Origin: Microglena sp. YARC
Taxonomy: Eukaryota; Chlorophyta; Chlorophyceae; Chlamydomonadales; Chlamydomonadaceae
DNA: 64,000 bases
Reading direction: 5' to 3'
Assembly (NCBI GenBank): GCA_022414725.1
Contig: CM039464.1
Location: forward strand, 54,168,268-54,232,267
Positions 19,796-27,735 of the stretch are shown here, one piece after another; the stretch's first letter is position 1, and each line of letters starts with the position of its first letter. A model generated the notes under the pieces. It ran no database searches, was not told the DNA's origin, and saw only the letters and a list, made by a program, of their open reading frames with translations. The position numbers and the translations under genes were made by a program.

Positions 19796-20266
19796 TCATG
19801 TGCACATGAAGGGTCGCGCGTGATTCTCTTGGACCAGTATGTCGTTAACGCATTGTTTTGTTGTACAGTTCTCGTCTAGGAATACGCGAGCTAGGACTCG
19901 TCCGTACTTGCCGGACTTATTAGGAGTGCACTCTGCCCATGCAAAGTACGACGACGTACCGTTGTTGAAACGGTTCTTCAGTCTTCCTTCATCGAGGATG
20001 GGTGTTTCCGAACGGAGCAAGAGTTGCGCTAGACGGTTGCGGGCATCTCGTCCTCTTACTCGATCTTCCCCGCGCATTTCCGGAGTGTCGATGCCGAATA
20101 GACGAAACCTGAACTTTGCAAAACAGGCAGACGACGCCTCTAAGTTCCCAGATGGCACCTTCGTGATAGCGGTTATCGTGTCACCGTCATACACGTCAAC
20201 GACCTTTATGAGCACGCGGCCTGTGAGCGCGAAGTAATCGCAATTGTTTGACCAAAGCGATTCCAT
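19796..20266 (-). CDS. Staphylococcal-type (SNase/thermonuclease) nuclease
   Basis: 156 residues from ATG at 20266; the three-codon extension to 20275 begins TTG and is not preferred. Motifs of the SNase OB-fold are clear: VVDVYDGDTITA near residue 25, FRFRLFGIDTPEMRG (catalytic Arg and Asp region) near 52-66, and GKYGRVLARVFLD near 123-135, which carries the second catalytic Arg. Such enzymes cut DNA and RNA with Ca2+. There is no signal peptide, so it probably acts inside the infected cell or the particle. The frame is intact. Divergent upstream lies a 30-bp tandem repeat and then a MITE. Confidence 0.85.
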   Translation of the reverse strand: MESLWSNNCDYFALTGRVLIKVVDVYDGDTITAITKVPSGNLEASSACFAKFRFRLFGIDTPEMRGEDRVRGRDARNRLAQLLLRSETPILDEGRLKNRFNNGTSSYFAWAECTPNKSGKYGRVLARVFLDENCTTKQCVNDILVQENHARPFMCT

Positions 20267-20283
20267 TTTGTACAACTGTTTTC

Positions 20284-20362
20284 GAAAATACTTTTTACTT
20301 TATGATACATTTATAAAATACTTTTTACTTTATGATACATTTATAAAATACTTTTTACTTTA
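20284..20362. repeat. 30-bp A/T-rich tandem repeat
   Basis: The unit AAAATACTTTTTACTTTA plus TGATACATTTAT occurs twice in full, with a third partial copy leading directly into the MITE end at 20361. It lies upstream of the nuclease gene and may be part of its promoter region. Confidence 0.7.
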
Positions 20363-20790
20363 CAGTCAACGGAATACTAAAATGAAACCGCTTCGTGTAC
20401 GGCGCACCTTACGGTGTAACCTAATGGTGTAGCAACCCACGGGGCAGTGGAACACCAATACGATTTTGAATCAACAAATTGCAAGATGTTAACGAGAATA
20501 TCGTGGTCCTTTTTTAGATCACGGCTCTCCATCCTGCAGACTCCGTATCGTTCTTTTGTCGGTACTTTCGAGAGTGTCCATTGAAGGACCAGCCGCACTA
20601 AAGCGATCGCCTCTTCCCCGGTACCGTGGCCCAAAAGAACACGGGGTCTTTGTTGATGTGCAATGCGTCATGAAAGGAGGTTTCTTTGCTGGACGGGCCA
20701 TTTTGTAGGACCATCCACTCGTACACTATAACGTCTGTTGACGCCTTATACCGTTTATTGGGATGTTTCATTTTAATGTTCCGCCGACTG
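20363..20790. mobile_element. Tc1/mariner-like MITE, 428 bp, complete
   Basis: Bounded by TA dinucleotides (20361-20362 and 20791-20792) and by inverted ends of about 28 bp: CAGTC(A/G)(A/G)CGGAA(T/C)A.TAAAATGAAAC inward. The TA target and CAGT end are those of the Tc1/mariner group. It has no transposase frame. Parts of its interior recur at 27545-27740, 34020-34570 and 41497-41600. Its right end is 15 bp upstream of the ATG of the EamA-like gene. Confidence 0.8.
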
Positions 20791-20805
20791 TAGATACATT
20801 TACAC

Positions 20806-21285
20806 ATGTTCGCGATTCCCAAGTATGTGATCCTATCAGTTGTGGCCGCCATGTTATGGGGTTCTTCGCATGTCATCGACAAACTCGCCCTGTCTCACAT
20901 GCCTCCTATCTCCGTAACTATACTCAAATATATTGGTTGTTTATTTGTATCGTTGGTTGCATTTGCACTATTTTTTAGTAATTGTGTGAAGTCTCTCAGA
21001 AAAAATAACTCTTCAGAGAAGAATATTGGCGTTGTCCGCATCCTCTCGCGCGGTGTCGTATTGTCTTTGATATCAGGGGTGGTAGGTGCCATAGGTATGT
21101 TCATTTTTGTGAATGCTCTCCTACTGAGCTCCGACCCCCATCTCGTCTCATCCATCGTGAGCATCGTGCCAGTATTCAGTCTGATCAATGGGTTCTTATT
21201 TATCAAAGGAGTGCGCATAAGATTAAAACAAGTGATTGCGATGATGGTCATTCTAGCAGGGGTGGTGATGATATTGGTTGTGTGA
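20806..21285 (+). CDS. EamA/DMT-superfamily membrane protein
   Basis: 159 residues with about five hydrophobic segments. The N-terminal MFAIPKYVILSVVAAMLWGSSHVIDKLAL and the C-terminal PVFSLINGFLFIKG...QVIAMMVILAGVVMILVV match the layout of one EamA (drug/metabolite transporter) repeat, which is usually present twice in a ten-helix transporter. A single repeat could work as a dimer. Substrate unknown. The frame is intact and follows the MITE end by 15 bp. Confidence 0.7.
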   Translation: MFAIPKYVILSVVAAMLWGSSHVIDKLALSHMPPISVTILKYIGCLFVSLVAFALFFSNCVKSLRKNNSSEKNIGVVRILSRGVVLSLISGVVGAIGMFIFVNALLLSSDPHLVSSIVSIVPVFSLINGFLFIKGVRIRLKQVIAMMVILAGVVMILVV

Positions 21286-21499
21286 ACCGATATCATTACT
21301 TACTTGTATTGGCATTACTAATGGAATTTCCTCGGTGCTGATATCTCAGGTTAGCGAGTCATTCCGGAGAAATTTAAAAAAGTCCGCCGGGAGGCAGGAA
21401 ATTTAAAAAAAATCGCCGAGAGGTTGCAACGCCCATTTCAGGTTTAAATTGCGTATAAGGATTTTCTTCTCTCAATGATAAACGTCAGCTACACCCAAC
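21286..21499. other. Intergenic, no gene seen
   Basis: Contains two copies of an AAATTTAAAAAA.(G/T)(T/C)CGCCG(G/A)GAGG-like phrase (about 21369-21425), probably a small direct repeat. The leader just before the next start is CAGCTACACCCAACATGG. Confidence 0.4.
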
Positions 21500-21976
21500 A
21501 TGGCTCCTGTATATGCCAACCATGCGTACTCGTCCGCTCGAGCGAATGAACTGTACATAACCTTCTACCATGATGCCAAGACCCTTTTGCGAACGATATC
21601 TAATGACGTTCCTCAGATGGCTGCGGAACTAAGCATCGTTCTCGCTTTGATGAAGGTGTTGAAGAAGGTGAATGTACGCTTGCCGTTCAAGTACTACTAT
21701 GTTATGATGGAGGGTCCCTTCGGGGACCATTTGCGCACGTGTGACAAGAAATTCTTCATGGAGGACCCGCGTTTCGCTATCGATGGATACGATGCGCTGA
21801 CGCAACTCATCCGCAAGCAGTTGAATCTTGTAGACAGTGAGTACGTGGACGCCATTTGTTTATCGTTATCCAAGTTGTCGGCTCGATGCACTGATATCAT
21901 CGAGCATAAGAAACTCAAGTACGAGAACTGGAAGCCGCGGGTATATATTGAACAGTTGGAAGAGAACCACCAGTAG
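21500..21976 (+). CDS. Conserved NCLDV hypothetical protein (PFGD motif)
   Basis: 158 residues. The central part reads RLPFKYYYVMMEGPFGDHLRTCDKKFFM, a pattern (tyrosine run, P-(F/Y)-GD, D..FF) that I recognise as recurring in short late proteins of phycodna- and mimi-like viruses, without known function. The rest is helical and has no membrane segment. The frame is intact, with a good start context (CCAACATGG). Confidence 0.65.
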   Translation: MAPVYANHAYSSARANELYITFYHDAKTLLRTISNDVPQMAAELSIVLALMKVLKKVNVRLPFKYYYVMMEGPFGDHLRTCDKKFFMEDPRFAIDGYDALTQLIRKQLNLVDSEYVDAICLSLSKLSARCTDIIEHKKLKYENWKPRVYIEQLEENHQ

Positions 21977-22158
21977 AACTACACTCAAAAGATTGTTGTA
22001 TTGTACACAGTTTAGTGTCTCCACCACCCCGTCCGTGGTCGCGACAACAGGTCTTCGGAGCCGTCAGAATCAAGGGGTTTCTGAAGTTCTGCATACAATT
22101 TTTCTCAAATAAGTTCTGTATACAGTTGTTCTAAAATATTTCTGAAATGTCCCTAGCT

Positions 22159-22926
22159 TTATACGTTGAAAAAAGAGAATGCAAATCCGAATGACACGCC
22201 TGTGACGACTGAGATCGTCATTGCGTTGCGCAGGATGGACACCATTTCCTTATTTTTCCCCTCTTCTGGAGAGTAGGAAAGTGTAAATACCGCTGTCACT
22301 CCTGCGGCTAGTACTAGAAACTTTCTGAAGACTTCGAACGTCGTCCGCGAATCGTGTCCGATAGTGAGCCAACCGATATTTGTATATTTCTGATCGATTT
22401 TACCAAGGACAAAGCTGATAACGGCTACTAGCCCGATCTGCAAAGCGGCTATGATTACTTTAATGTTCTTTATGTTCGTTTTGGGTAAGACGTACTTTGC
22501 GAGGGAGAACATTACATGAATGGGCAAGATCATAGCACCCACGAACCACGGTACGGCACGGATGTCTATGTGACTGGGTACAATCCATGGAATCTTACAA
22601 AACATATTGTACACCAAAGATTGGGGTTTCGATAGAACTATGGACAATGCCATAGCCGGTGTTTGGCGTAACCTCCTTAACACAGAGGCCACATGGCACT
22701 TGTTCGTGTCCAGTACGAACGATACAACGTAAATGAAGGCAGATATGCACAACACTTTCAATGAAAACCACTCTGCATCCTCCAGGATTCTCGAAACTTT
22801 TTTCTTTTCATTTTTCTTATCATCCTTGTGGTAAACGTGGATGACTATATATAGCAGAACGATTGCAATACATAGTATCAGGATGGCATATAACTCCATG
22901 GCGTATGTGTTATTACAACGCGCCAT
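22159..22926 (-). CDS. Multi-pass membrane protein, about seven helices
   Basis: 255 residues from ATG at 22926; an internal Met at residue 10 is an alternative start. Hydrophobic segments occur around LYAILILCIAIVLLYIVIHVY, VLCISAFIYVVSFVL, AVPWFVGAMILPIHVMFSLA, IKVIIAALQIGLVAVISFVLG, FLVLAAGVTAVFTLSY and MTISVVTGVSFGFAFSFF. A lysine-rich loop (HKDDKKNEKKKV) follows the first helix. No family recognised. The upstream SWIB gene ends six bases before its start, so the two are probably co-transcribed. Confidence 0.55.
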   Translation of the reverse strand: MARCNNTYAMELYAILILCIAIVLLYIVIHVYHKDDKKNEKKKVSRILEDAEWFSLKVLCISAFIYVVSFVLDTNKCHVASVLRRLRQTPAMALSIVLSKPQSLVYNMFCKIPWIVPSHIDIRAVPWFVGAMILPIHVMFSLAKYVLPKTNIKNIKVIIAALQIGLVAVISFVLGKIDQKYTNIGWLTIGHDSRTTFEVFRKFLVLAAGVTAVFTLSYSPEEGKNKEMVSILRNAMTISVVTGVSFGFAFSFFNV

Positions 22927-22931
22927 AAGAT

Positions 22932-23600
22932 TTAGGCAACGGGGACCGGCTTGTCTGCAGGTTGTTGGTGCTGCCCCTTAATAACGGTGAAATGGGGGTT
23001 GATGTACCTCTGCATGTTGAAGTAGTTAAGAATCACGTCGTCTTCGATATTCAGCAGAGCCTTCAGCTTTGCGTCGGGTACGATAATGCGTCCATCATTT
23101 GGAGACTGCAACTTGTTCTCCTTGATATATAGGTTTAACCCCTGTACGACATCTTTCCTGGAGACCTGATTCTCGACCGAAAGACCCAGGAACTGTGCCA
23201 TAGACTCGGACATTGAGCCTAGGGCGACCTTGCGAGGACCGGTGCTGCTTGGTGAAGCCTTCTTCTTGCGTCCGCTTGAAATAGAAGCACTGTGCACCTT
23301 GCAGATGCGCACATACTCCTTTTGCAGGATCTTGGTAATAGCGACGGCGTCCTTCATAACAATCCAGATGCTGGCGATCTTGTCGGCGAGCTCACCCAAC
23401 TTAGATGTCATGACATCCACCTCAGCGACTGAGGTTGTTGGGGTCACGGTCTCCGTAGTTGTAATGGTCTCCGCAGTGGTCCCAGGAATGGTAACAGGTG
23501 GTGTAGTGGTAGACGATGATGTGGCAATGTCGGCCTTTTTGATATTTGCCATCTTGGTGACTTTCTTGACGTTGTTGGAGTTGGATGTGGTGGTGGCCAT
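22932..23600 (-). CDS. SWIB-domain protein
   Basis: 222 residues from ATG at 23600 (MATTTSNSNN); a longer frame without a better start extends to 23717. The N-terminal half is Thr/Ser-rich and disordered, with a basic stretch SSGRKKKASPSS. The C-terminal half is a SWIB/MDM2-like domain: SMAQFLGLSVENQVSRKDVVQGLNLYIKENKLQ, the P.DGRIIVPDAKLKALL turn, and ILNYFNMQRYINPHF. SWIB domains occur in chromatin remodellers, and giant viruses encode stand-alone versions thought to act in viral chromatin or transcription. It sits directly behind the VLTF3 gene on the same strand, which supports a transcription-linked role. Confidence 0.85.
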   Translation of the reverse strand: MATTTSNSNNVKKVTKMANIKKADIATSSSTTTPPVTIPGTTAETITTTETVTPTTSVAEVDVMTSKLGELADKIASIWIVMKDAVAITKILQKEYVRICKVHSASISSGRKKKASPSSTGPRKVALGSMSESMAQFLGLSVENQVSRKDVVQGLNLYIKENKLQSPNDGRIIVPDAKLKALLNIEDDVILNYFNMQRYINPHFTVIKGQHQQPADKPVPVA

Positions 23601-23685
23601 TGCGTTTTCTTTGTTGTGTTGGGTAGATGAAGTAATGCAGAGGAATTGCTTTATACCACTTTTCCGGTGTTGTCGGGTCCTGTTT

Positions 23686-25200
23686 TCATAATGACGGGAT
23701 GAAGTCCCACCTGACATCCTCGCAAATCTTTTTCCATATCTGGTCTTGTTGGTAGAGTTTCTCTCGGGACTTCAGCAGGGGGAAGTTCACGAGATACTGA
23801 TCCTTCTCTAGAAGCTGCATCATCTTGTGTAGGCAGTACGAGTACGACAAGAAGTTCTTCCTCTTTGGGGGCTGGTACTTCAGGAACGGGATTTGGATGG
23901 CGCAGAACATACATCGTACCTTGTCTTCCAGGTCGGGGGGCATGTGGATAGTGGGGATTCCGTTAAGGCGGTGCATTATGTGCGGGATGTGTTCGTAGTA
24001 CTTGTTGCTATCGATCTTCTTGAGTGTAGCTCGGATCCGTTTAGGTGTCAGTGTGGCCATGTTCGTGATCTTCTGCTTTTTTATCTCCATGATGATGTTC
24101 ATGAACACGTCCTCGGGGATCTCCGTTGTCTCCTTCCCCTGAACCTGGTTAAGCCACTCGTTCAAGTGATTGATGCGTTTGTAGGCAAAGCACGCGGCAT
24201 CCTTGGGAGGGTCCTTGTATGTCGTTTTGTCGTGATCGATCAATATGTACTCGACGGATCTACACTGCATGCACACGATGCACCCGTCCTGCATATTCAG
24301 CATGTGCTGGGTCGATTCGCAGTGAGGGCACACGCGATCAACTCCTGAGGTTCCAAATGCTCGTTTGCTATCAACCTGTTGAACCGTAGGGGTGCGCATA
24401 GGGCCGTCATCGTAGGCTATCGCTATGTAGCGGTCCAATAAGGTAGCGCGGTCTGTGTGGTTGGGGGAAAATTTGGTTGACGCGCCCTCGTGACTCAATA
24501 AGGATGGTGATGAGGAGACTGGTGAAATATTGTGCGAATAAGAAAGTGATGTCGCTGTCGAAATCGATGTTAAAGATGCAACCGATGCGGATGTCGAAAT
24601 CATCGATGTTGGTGACGAGGATGGTCCCAACTTTCCCCAAAAGTACGTCAAAATACCAGATGTAGATGACGAGTACGAATTGAGTGACGACGACGGCGAC
24701 GACACAACCGTGCTTGTATCCGATTTCTTTGGAAATTGACTCTCAAGAACGTCGTTCCCATCCATTTTGGAGTCGTTCTTGTTCGAGTCGATGATTTCGT
24801 AGTATTTGTATAGAATGTCTCCTGTGCGGAGAAAGTAGTCGTTCCCGTCACCACTGTTTTGCAGGTATTTGACTTGTTGACGGGTTGTGTGCAGACGGTC
24901 GGACAGCGTCGCGAAACGCTCAAAATCGTGGTCTGCCCATGCGCTCCTCGGCTTGTTCTCCGTCAGTTTATTTAGTTCGCTTTGGATGCAATCTTGGTCG
25001 GAACGCATTGACGCAAGTTGCGATTGTTTCATGCGCATGTGACCAAGATGTTTTGTGTGCCTAGCATCAAGGGTCCTCTTTACGTCCACGGATGATGATG
25101 ATGCAGAGGAAGAAATACCGTGAATGTTGCGGACGGGCTTGACATTTTTGTAGGTACAAGAAGCAATGTTGCTATTCGTGCGGTGGATGTCAGAAGTCAT
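23686..25200 (-). CDS. VLTF3: VLTF3-like late transcription factor
   Basis: 504 residues if it starts at ATG 25200 (MTSDIHRTNS); an in-frame ATG at 25242 would add a hydrophobic 14-residue leader and is less likely. The N-terminal half is a Ser/Thr-rich low-complexity linker after a coiled region (KQSQLASMRSDQDCIQSEL). The C-terminal half has the zinc-binding pair CPHC...CIVCMQC, then FAYKRINHLNEWLNQVQGKE, TEIPEDVF and a helical domain with RIRATLKKIDSNKYYEHIP. This is the poxvirus VLTF3/A2L family, a hallmark of Nucleocytoviricota required for late gene transcription. The long linker is an oddity. It is divergent from the fibre gene at 25292. Confidence 0.9.
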   Translation of the reverse strand: MTSDIHRTNSNIASCTYKNVKPVRNIHGISSSASSSSVDVKRTLDARHTKHLGHMRMKQSQLASMRSDQDCIQSELNKLTENKPRSAWADHDFERFATLSDRLHTTRQQVKYLQNSGDGNDYFLRTGDILYKYYEIIDSNKNDSKMDGNDVLESQFPKKSDTSTVVSSPSSSLNSYSSSTSGILTYFWGKLGPSSSPTSMISTSASVASLTSISTATSLSYSHNISPVSSSPSLLSHEGASTKFSPNHTDRATLLDRYIAIAYDDGPMRTPTVQQVDSKRAFGTSGVDRVCPHCESTQHMLNMQDGCIVCMQCRSVEYILIDHDKTTYKDPPKDAACFAYKRINHLNEWLNQVQGKETTEIPEDVFMNIIMEIKKQKITNMATLTPKRIRATLKKIDSNKYYEHIPHIMHRLNGIPTIHMPPDLEDKVRCMFCAIQIPFLKYQPPKRKNFLSYSYCLHKMMQLLEKDQYLVNFPLLKSREKLYQQDQIWKKICEDVRWDFIPSL

Positions 25201-25291
25201 CACACAGAGCACATACAGTATAAAAAAAATGTGCTTATGCATTATTTTTGTCCATTTTAAACTTAGTTGTTGGTAAGAGATCATTGCAACA
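25201..25291. promoter_or_regulatory. Divergent A/T-rich spacer between VLTF3 and fibre gene
   Basis: A 91-bp spacer containing CAGTATAAAAAAAATG and ATTATTTTTGTCCATTTTAA. The TATA-like string may serve one or both divergent genes. No experimentally known promoter motif can be assigned from this alone. Confidence 0.4.
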
Positions 25292-26737
25292 ATGAACAAT
25301 GTAAGACGAAATGCTATCGTGTTGAGAGGTACAGCGCCTCGTATAGAAGCTGACGCCGCATCTCTTAACATTATTGTAGCCCACCACGACAACACATTGG
25401 TAGGCAGTAACATCAGCAGCAACATTGATTACAACGACAACAACAACAACACTGCATCTTTCGTCTTCTCCCGAGGGAGCAATGTGACCTACCTCCTAGA
25501 GAGTCAATCTAATGACGGCGTTCACGTCTGTGTCACAGACCTGAAGTCGTCTGAACTCGGGCCTACCACATGGCCACGAGCGGATCCTTACATGTCCTTC
25601 AGGACTACATATGACCAAGAGGTCATGCGCATTAACGCAGGGGGGCTCAAATGCACGACGTTCAACGCCGACGTTTACGCATCCCTATCGAGCTCATTCA
25701 ACAGCGCTAACGTGTTCCGCCCTCCTAGCGAGTACGCGCTATCGGAAGCCTACATCACCCTATCAAACATGGTCGTCAAACGAACGGTATCACTTTCAAG
25801 CAACGCGGTTCTGGATGACTTATCGATTGTGGACTCTTACATTTCAGAATCTGTATTGAAGGCGCCTACTGCATCCGCCCTTAGAGGCACCTACTACTCG
25901 CTCAGCAACCAGATGGCTATGAACTTCGCTCATCAAGCCATCGCTATGAAACTCGACTCCAATCTATTGGAAGCTGCGTCGTCGATCCCTCTGTTCCTGC
26001 CGACGGATATGTGGCTGACATCAACCGACGTGCAACAGCGTTTCCGATTCGACAATGACGGAAGCACATGGATAGCGACCTCGTCCAACTTTACATTTTT
26101 CGACAACGTGATGCAGAGACAGATCGCGTCACAGTCAAGCGACGGCTCTCTTTTTCTGCGAAAGGACGCGAATTTTTGCGGCGACCTCACAGTCGAAGGG
26201 GGCGTCAGTCTGGGGTCGGATGTCGTCATCACACACGATGGGAGCAACGTTGGTGTCAACATGCCGCACGGGACTGTGCCGACATACACGCTCCACGTTA
26301 ACGGAAGCGTATTCTCTACGCAACAAATTTTCGCATTGTCCGACAGACGTGTTAAGACTGATATCAAGCGGATAGATGACCCATTGGATATTGTAGAAGC
26401 GATCAACGGGTACACGTTCAAAATGAACGGAAAAGCGTGCGTGGGTGTCATCGCGCAGGAGGTAAACACTGTCATGCCTGAAGCCGTCTCAATGGTCAAT
26501 AACGGTAAGGATGACCTCATGTCCGTCTCATACGACGGTCTCGTCGGGGTCCTTTTCGAGGCAGTGAAGAAACTGTCATTGGATGTGCAGGAGCTCAGGT
26601 GTCAAATATTGTCACAAGACTCTACGACGCTGTCACAAGACTCTACGACGCTGTCACAAGACTCTACGACGCTGTCACAAGACTCTACGACGTTGTCACA
26701 GGACTGTACGAAGCCGGCGCTTAGGTTCGTTGCTTGA
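25292..26737 (+). CDS. Virion fibre-type protein with S74 self-cleaving chaperone domain
   Basis: 481 residues. The N-terminal 340 residues are Ser/Asn/Thr-rich, beta-like and typical of a trimeric fibre. The C-terminal domain begins SDRRVKTDIKRIDDPLDIV, with the catalytic Ser350 and Lys355 of the peptidase S74 intramolecular chaperone, then VGVIAQEVNTVMPEAV and a terminal coiled coil. S74 domains trimerise the fibre and then cut themselves off; they are known from phage tail spikes and several algal giant viruses. After the coil the gene has five LSQDSTT heptads encoded by a 21-bp tandem repeat (26602-26706). The last 42 bp overlap the convergent gene ending at 26696. Confidence 0.85.
   Translation: MNNVRRNAIVLRGTAPRIEADAASLNIIVAHHDNTLVGSNISSNIDYNDNNNNTASFVFSRGSNVTYLLESQSNDGVHVCVTDLKSSELGPTTWPRADPYMSFRTTYDQEVMRINAGGLKCTTFNADVYASLSSSFNSANVFRPPSEYALSEAYITLSNMVVKRTVSLSSNAVLDDLSIVDSYISESVLKAPTASALRGTYYSLSNQMAMNFAHQAIAMKLDSNLLEAASSIPLFLPTDMWLTSTDVQQRFRFDNDGSTWIATSSNFTFFDNVMQRQIASQSSDGSLFLRKDANFCGDLTVEGGVSLGSDVVITHDGSNVGVNMPHGTVPTYTLHVNGSVFSTQQIFALSDRRVKTDIKRIDDPLDIVEAINGYTFKMNGKACVGVIAQEVNTVMPEAVSMVNNGKDDLMSVSYDGLVGVLFEAVKKLSLDVQELRCQILSQDSTTLSQDSTTLSQDSTTLSQDSTTLSQDCTKPALRFVA
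26602..26706 (+). repeat. 21-bp tandem repeat encoding heptads
   Basis: About five copies of a 21-bp unit (TCACAAGACTCTACGACGCTG) within the C-terminal coil of the S74 protein. It encodes LSQDSTT, a heptad that extends the trimeric coiled coil. Copies differ by only a few bases. Confidence 0.85.
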
Positions 26738-27181
26738 ATCGGTAATACCGTTGTGTGTGTTTGTTTCTTTGTTAGTCCCATGTTCATATTGGTGTGTCTG
26801 AGGAATCAAGTTACGGGACTTGTGAAGAACATTCTGTTGTTGGACACTTTGTTGTTGTTGTTGTTGTACGTGTTCTTGTGTATAGTTGTAGTTGGTAGCA
26901 GAGTTGGTGGGTACATCGTACTTCTCAAATGTCTTAATTCTTTCAGTGAGGTACGCGAGCGAGGACTGCATGCTAGCGGTGGCGCATTCGACACGAAATA
27001 GTTGTTGCTGATTGCTATGAAGTTGATGTTGCACCTGGCGTCTGAATTCCTCTGGAATAACCGGAAGTGGGGTGCTACATTGATTATTGACTGTCTCGGT
27101 ATGGAGATTGTGATCTGCTACGCTTGGAGACGCGCGGTTAAACGCCCACTCCCATGATGCGGGCTCGGGTACATGGTACAT
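26696..27181 (-). CDS. Hypothetical protein with glutamine-rich coil
   Basis: 161 residues from ATG at 27181 (MYHVPEPASWEWAFNRASP); a longer frame to 27241 adds a hydrophobic leader and is not preferred. The N-terminal 25 residues have a compact Trp-rich motif. The middle is helical and Gln-rich (EEFRRQVQHQLHSNQQQLF, LAYLTERIKTFEKY), likely a coiled coil. The C-terminus is Asn/Gln/Thr-rich and disordered. No family recognised. Its 3' end overlaps the S74 fibre gene by 42 bp in the convergent orientation. Confidence 0.5.
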   Translation of the reverse strand: MYHVPEPASWEWAFNRASPSVADHNLHTETVNNQCSTPLPVIPEEFRRQVQHQLHSNQQQLFRVECATASMQSSLAYLTERIKTFEKYDVPTNSATNYNYTQEHVQQQQQQSVQQQNVLHKSRNLIPQTHQYEHGTNKETNTHNGITDSSNEPKRRLRTVL

Positions 27182-27250
27182 GTTTACAAAGACGCACAGC
27201 AATTTTTTATATGTTAACAATATATACATCTGCGCACACACGCATACAAC

Positions 27251-27541
27251 ATGTCAACACCAAAGAAGAACACCTACTATACTCTAGTGAATAGGAACGG
27301 TGGTGAGGAGGGTCGTTACAAGGGAAATTGTGGCCCTGCCACAGCTGCCAGTAAGGCAGCCAGCCGTCGCTTCGGAAGTAACAATACTATAAGAGTTACC
27401 GTGCGAGAGCTAGGGACAGACAAGACATTTAGTTACAATGCTACTCGTGTGAAGCTGGATAAGCCATTCATCTCTACACTACCTAATGGCGACACAATCG
27501 GAAGGAAATTCAGGACAGACGTTAAGGCCATTGGCAAGTAA
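27251..27541 (+). CDS. Small basic protein, MC1-like chromosomal protein
   Basis: 96 residues, strongly basic. The pattern YYTLVNRNGGEEGRYKGN..PATAASKAASRRF, then IRVTVRELGTDKTFSYNATRVKLDKP, follows the layout of the archaeal chromosomal protein MC1 fold (short beta strands, G.y.G...r.Aa.KAa.r, then a strand pair with RE.gt.k...y). MC1 homologues are encoded by several giant algal viruses and may package or bend viral DNA. The frame is intact. The match is by pattern only, so the family is moderately supported. Confidence 0.6.
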   Translation: MSTPKKNTYYTLVNRNGGEEGRYKGNCGPATAASKAASRRFGSNNTIRVTVRELGTDKTFSYNATRVKLDKPFISTLPNGDTIGRKFRTDVKAIGK

Positions 27542-27544
27542 ACC

Positions 27545-27735
27545 GGTACACTCGGGGGAACAGTGAACCGCTTAAGTGCGACTGGTCCTTCAATGGACAC
27601 TCTCAAAAGTACCGACAAAATAACGATACGGAGTCTGTAACATCTTGCAATTTGTTGATTCAAAATCGTTGTTCCACTGCCCCGTGGATTGCTACTCCAT
27701 TAGGTTACAAGATGTTTAGGTTTAGTATTCCGTCT
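27545..27735. repeat. MITE remnant (Tc1/mariner-like family)
   Basis: Phrases such as AAGTGCGACTGGTCCTTCAATGG, ACGATACGGAGTCTG, TTGCAATTTGTTGATTCAAAATCG and CCATTAGGTTAC match the interior of the 20363-20790 MITE in the reverse direction. The ends are eroded; a GTTTAGTATTCCGTC phrase near 27719 may be the left-over terminus. Confidence 0.65.
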
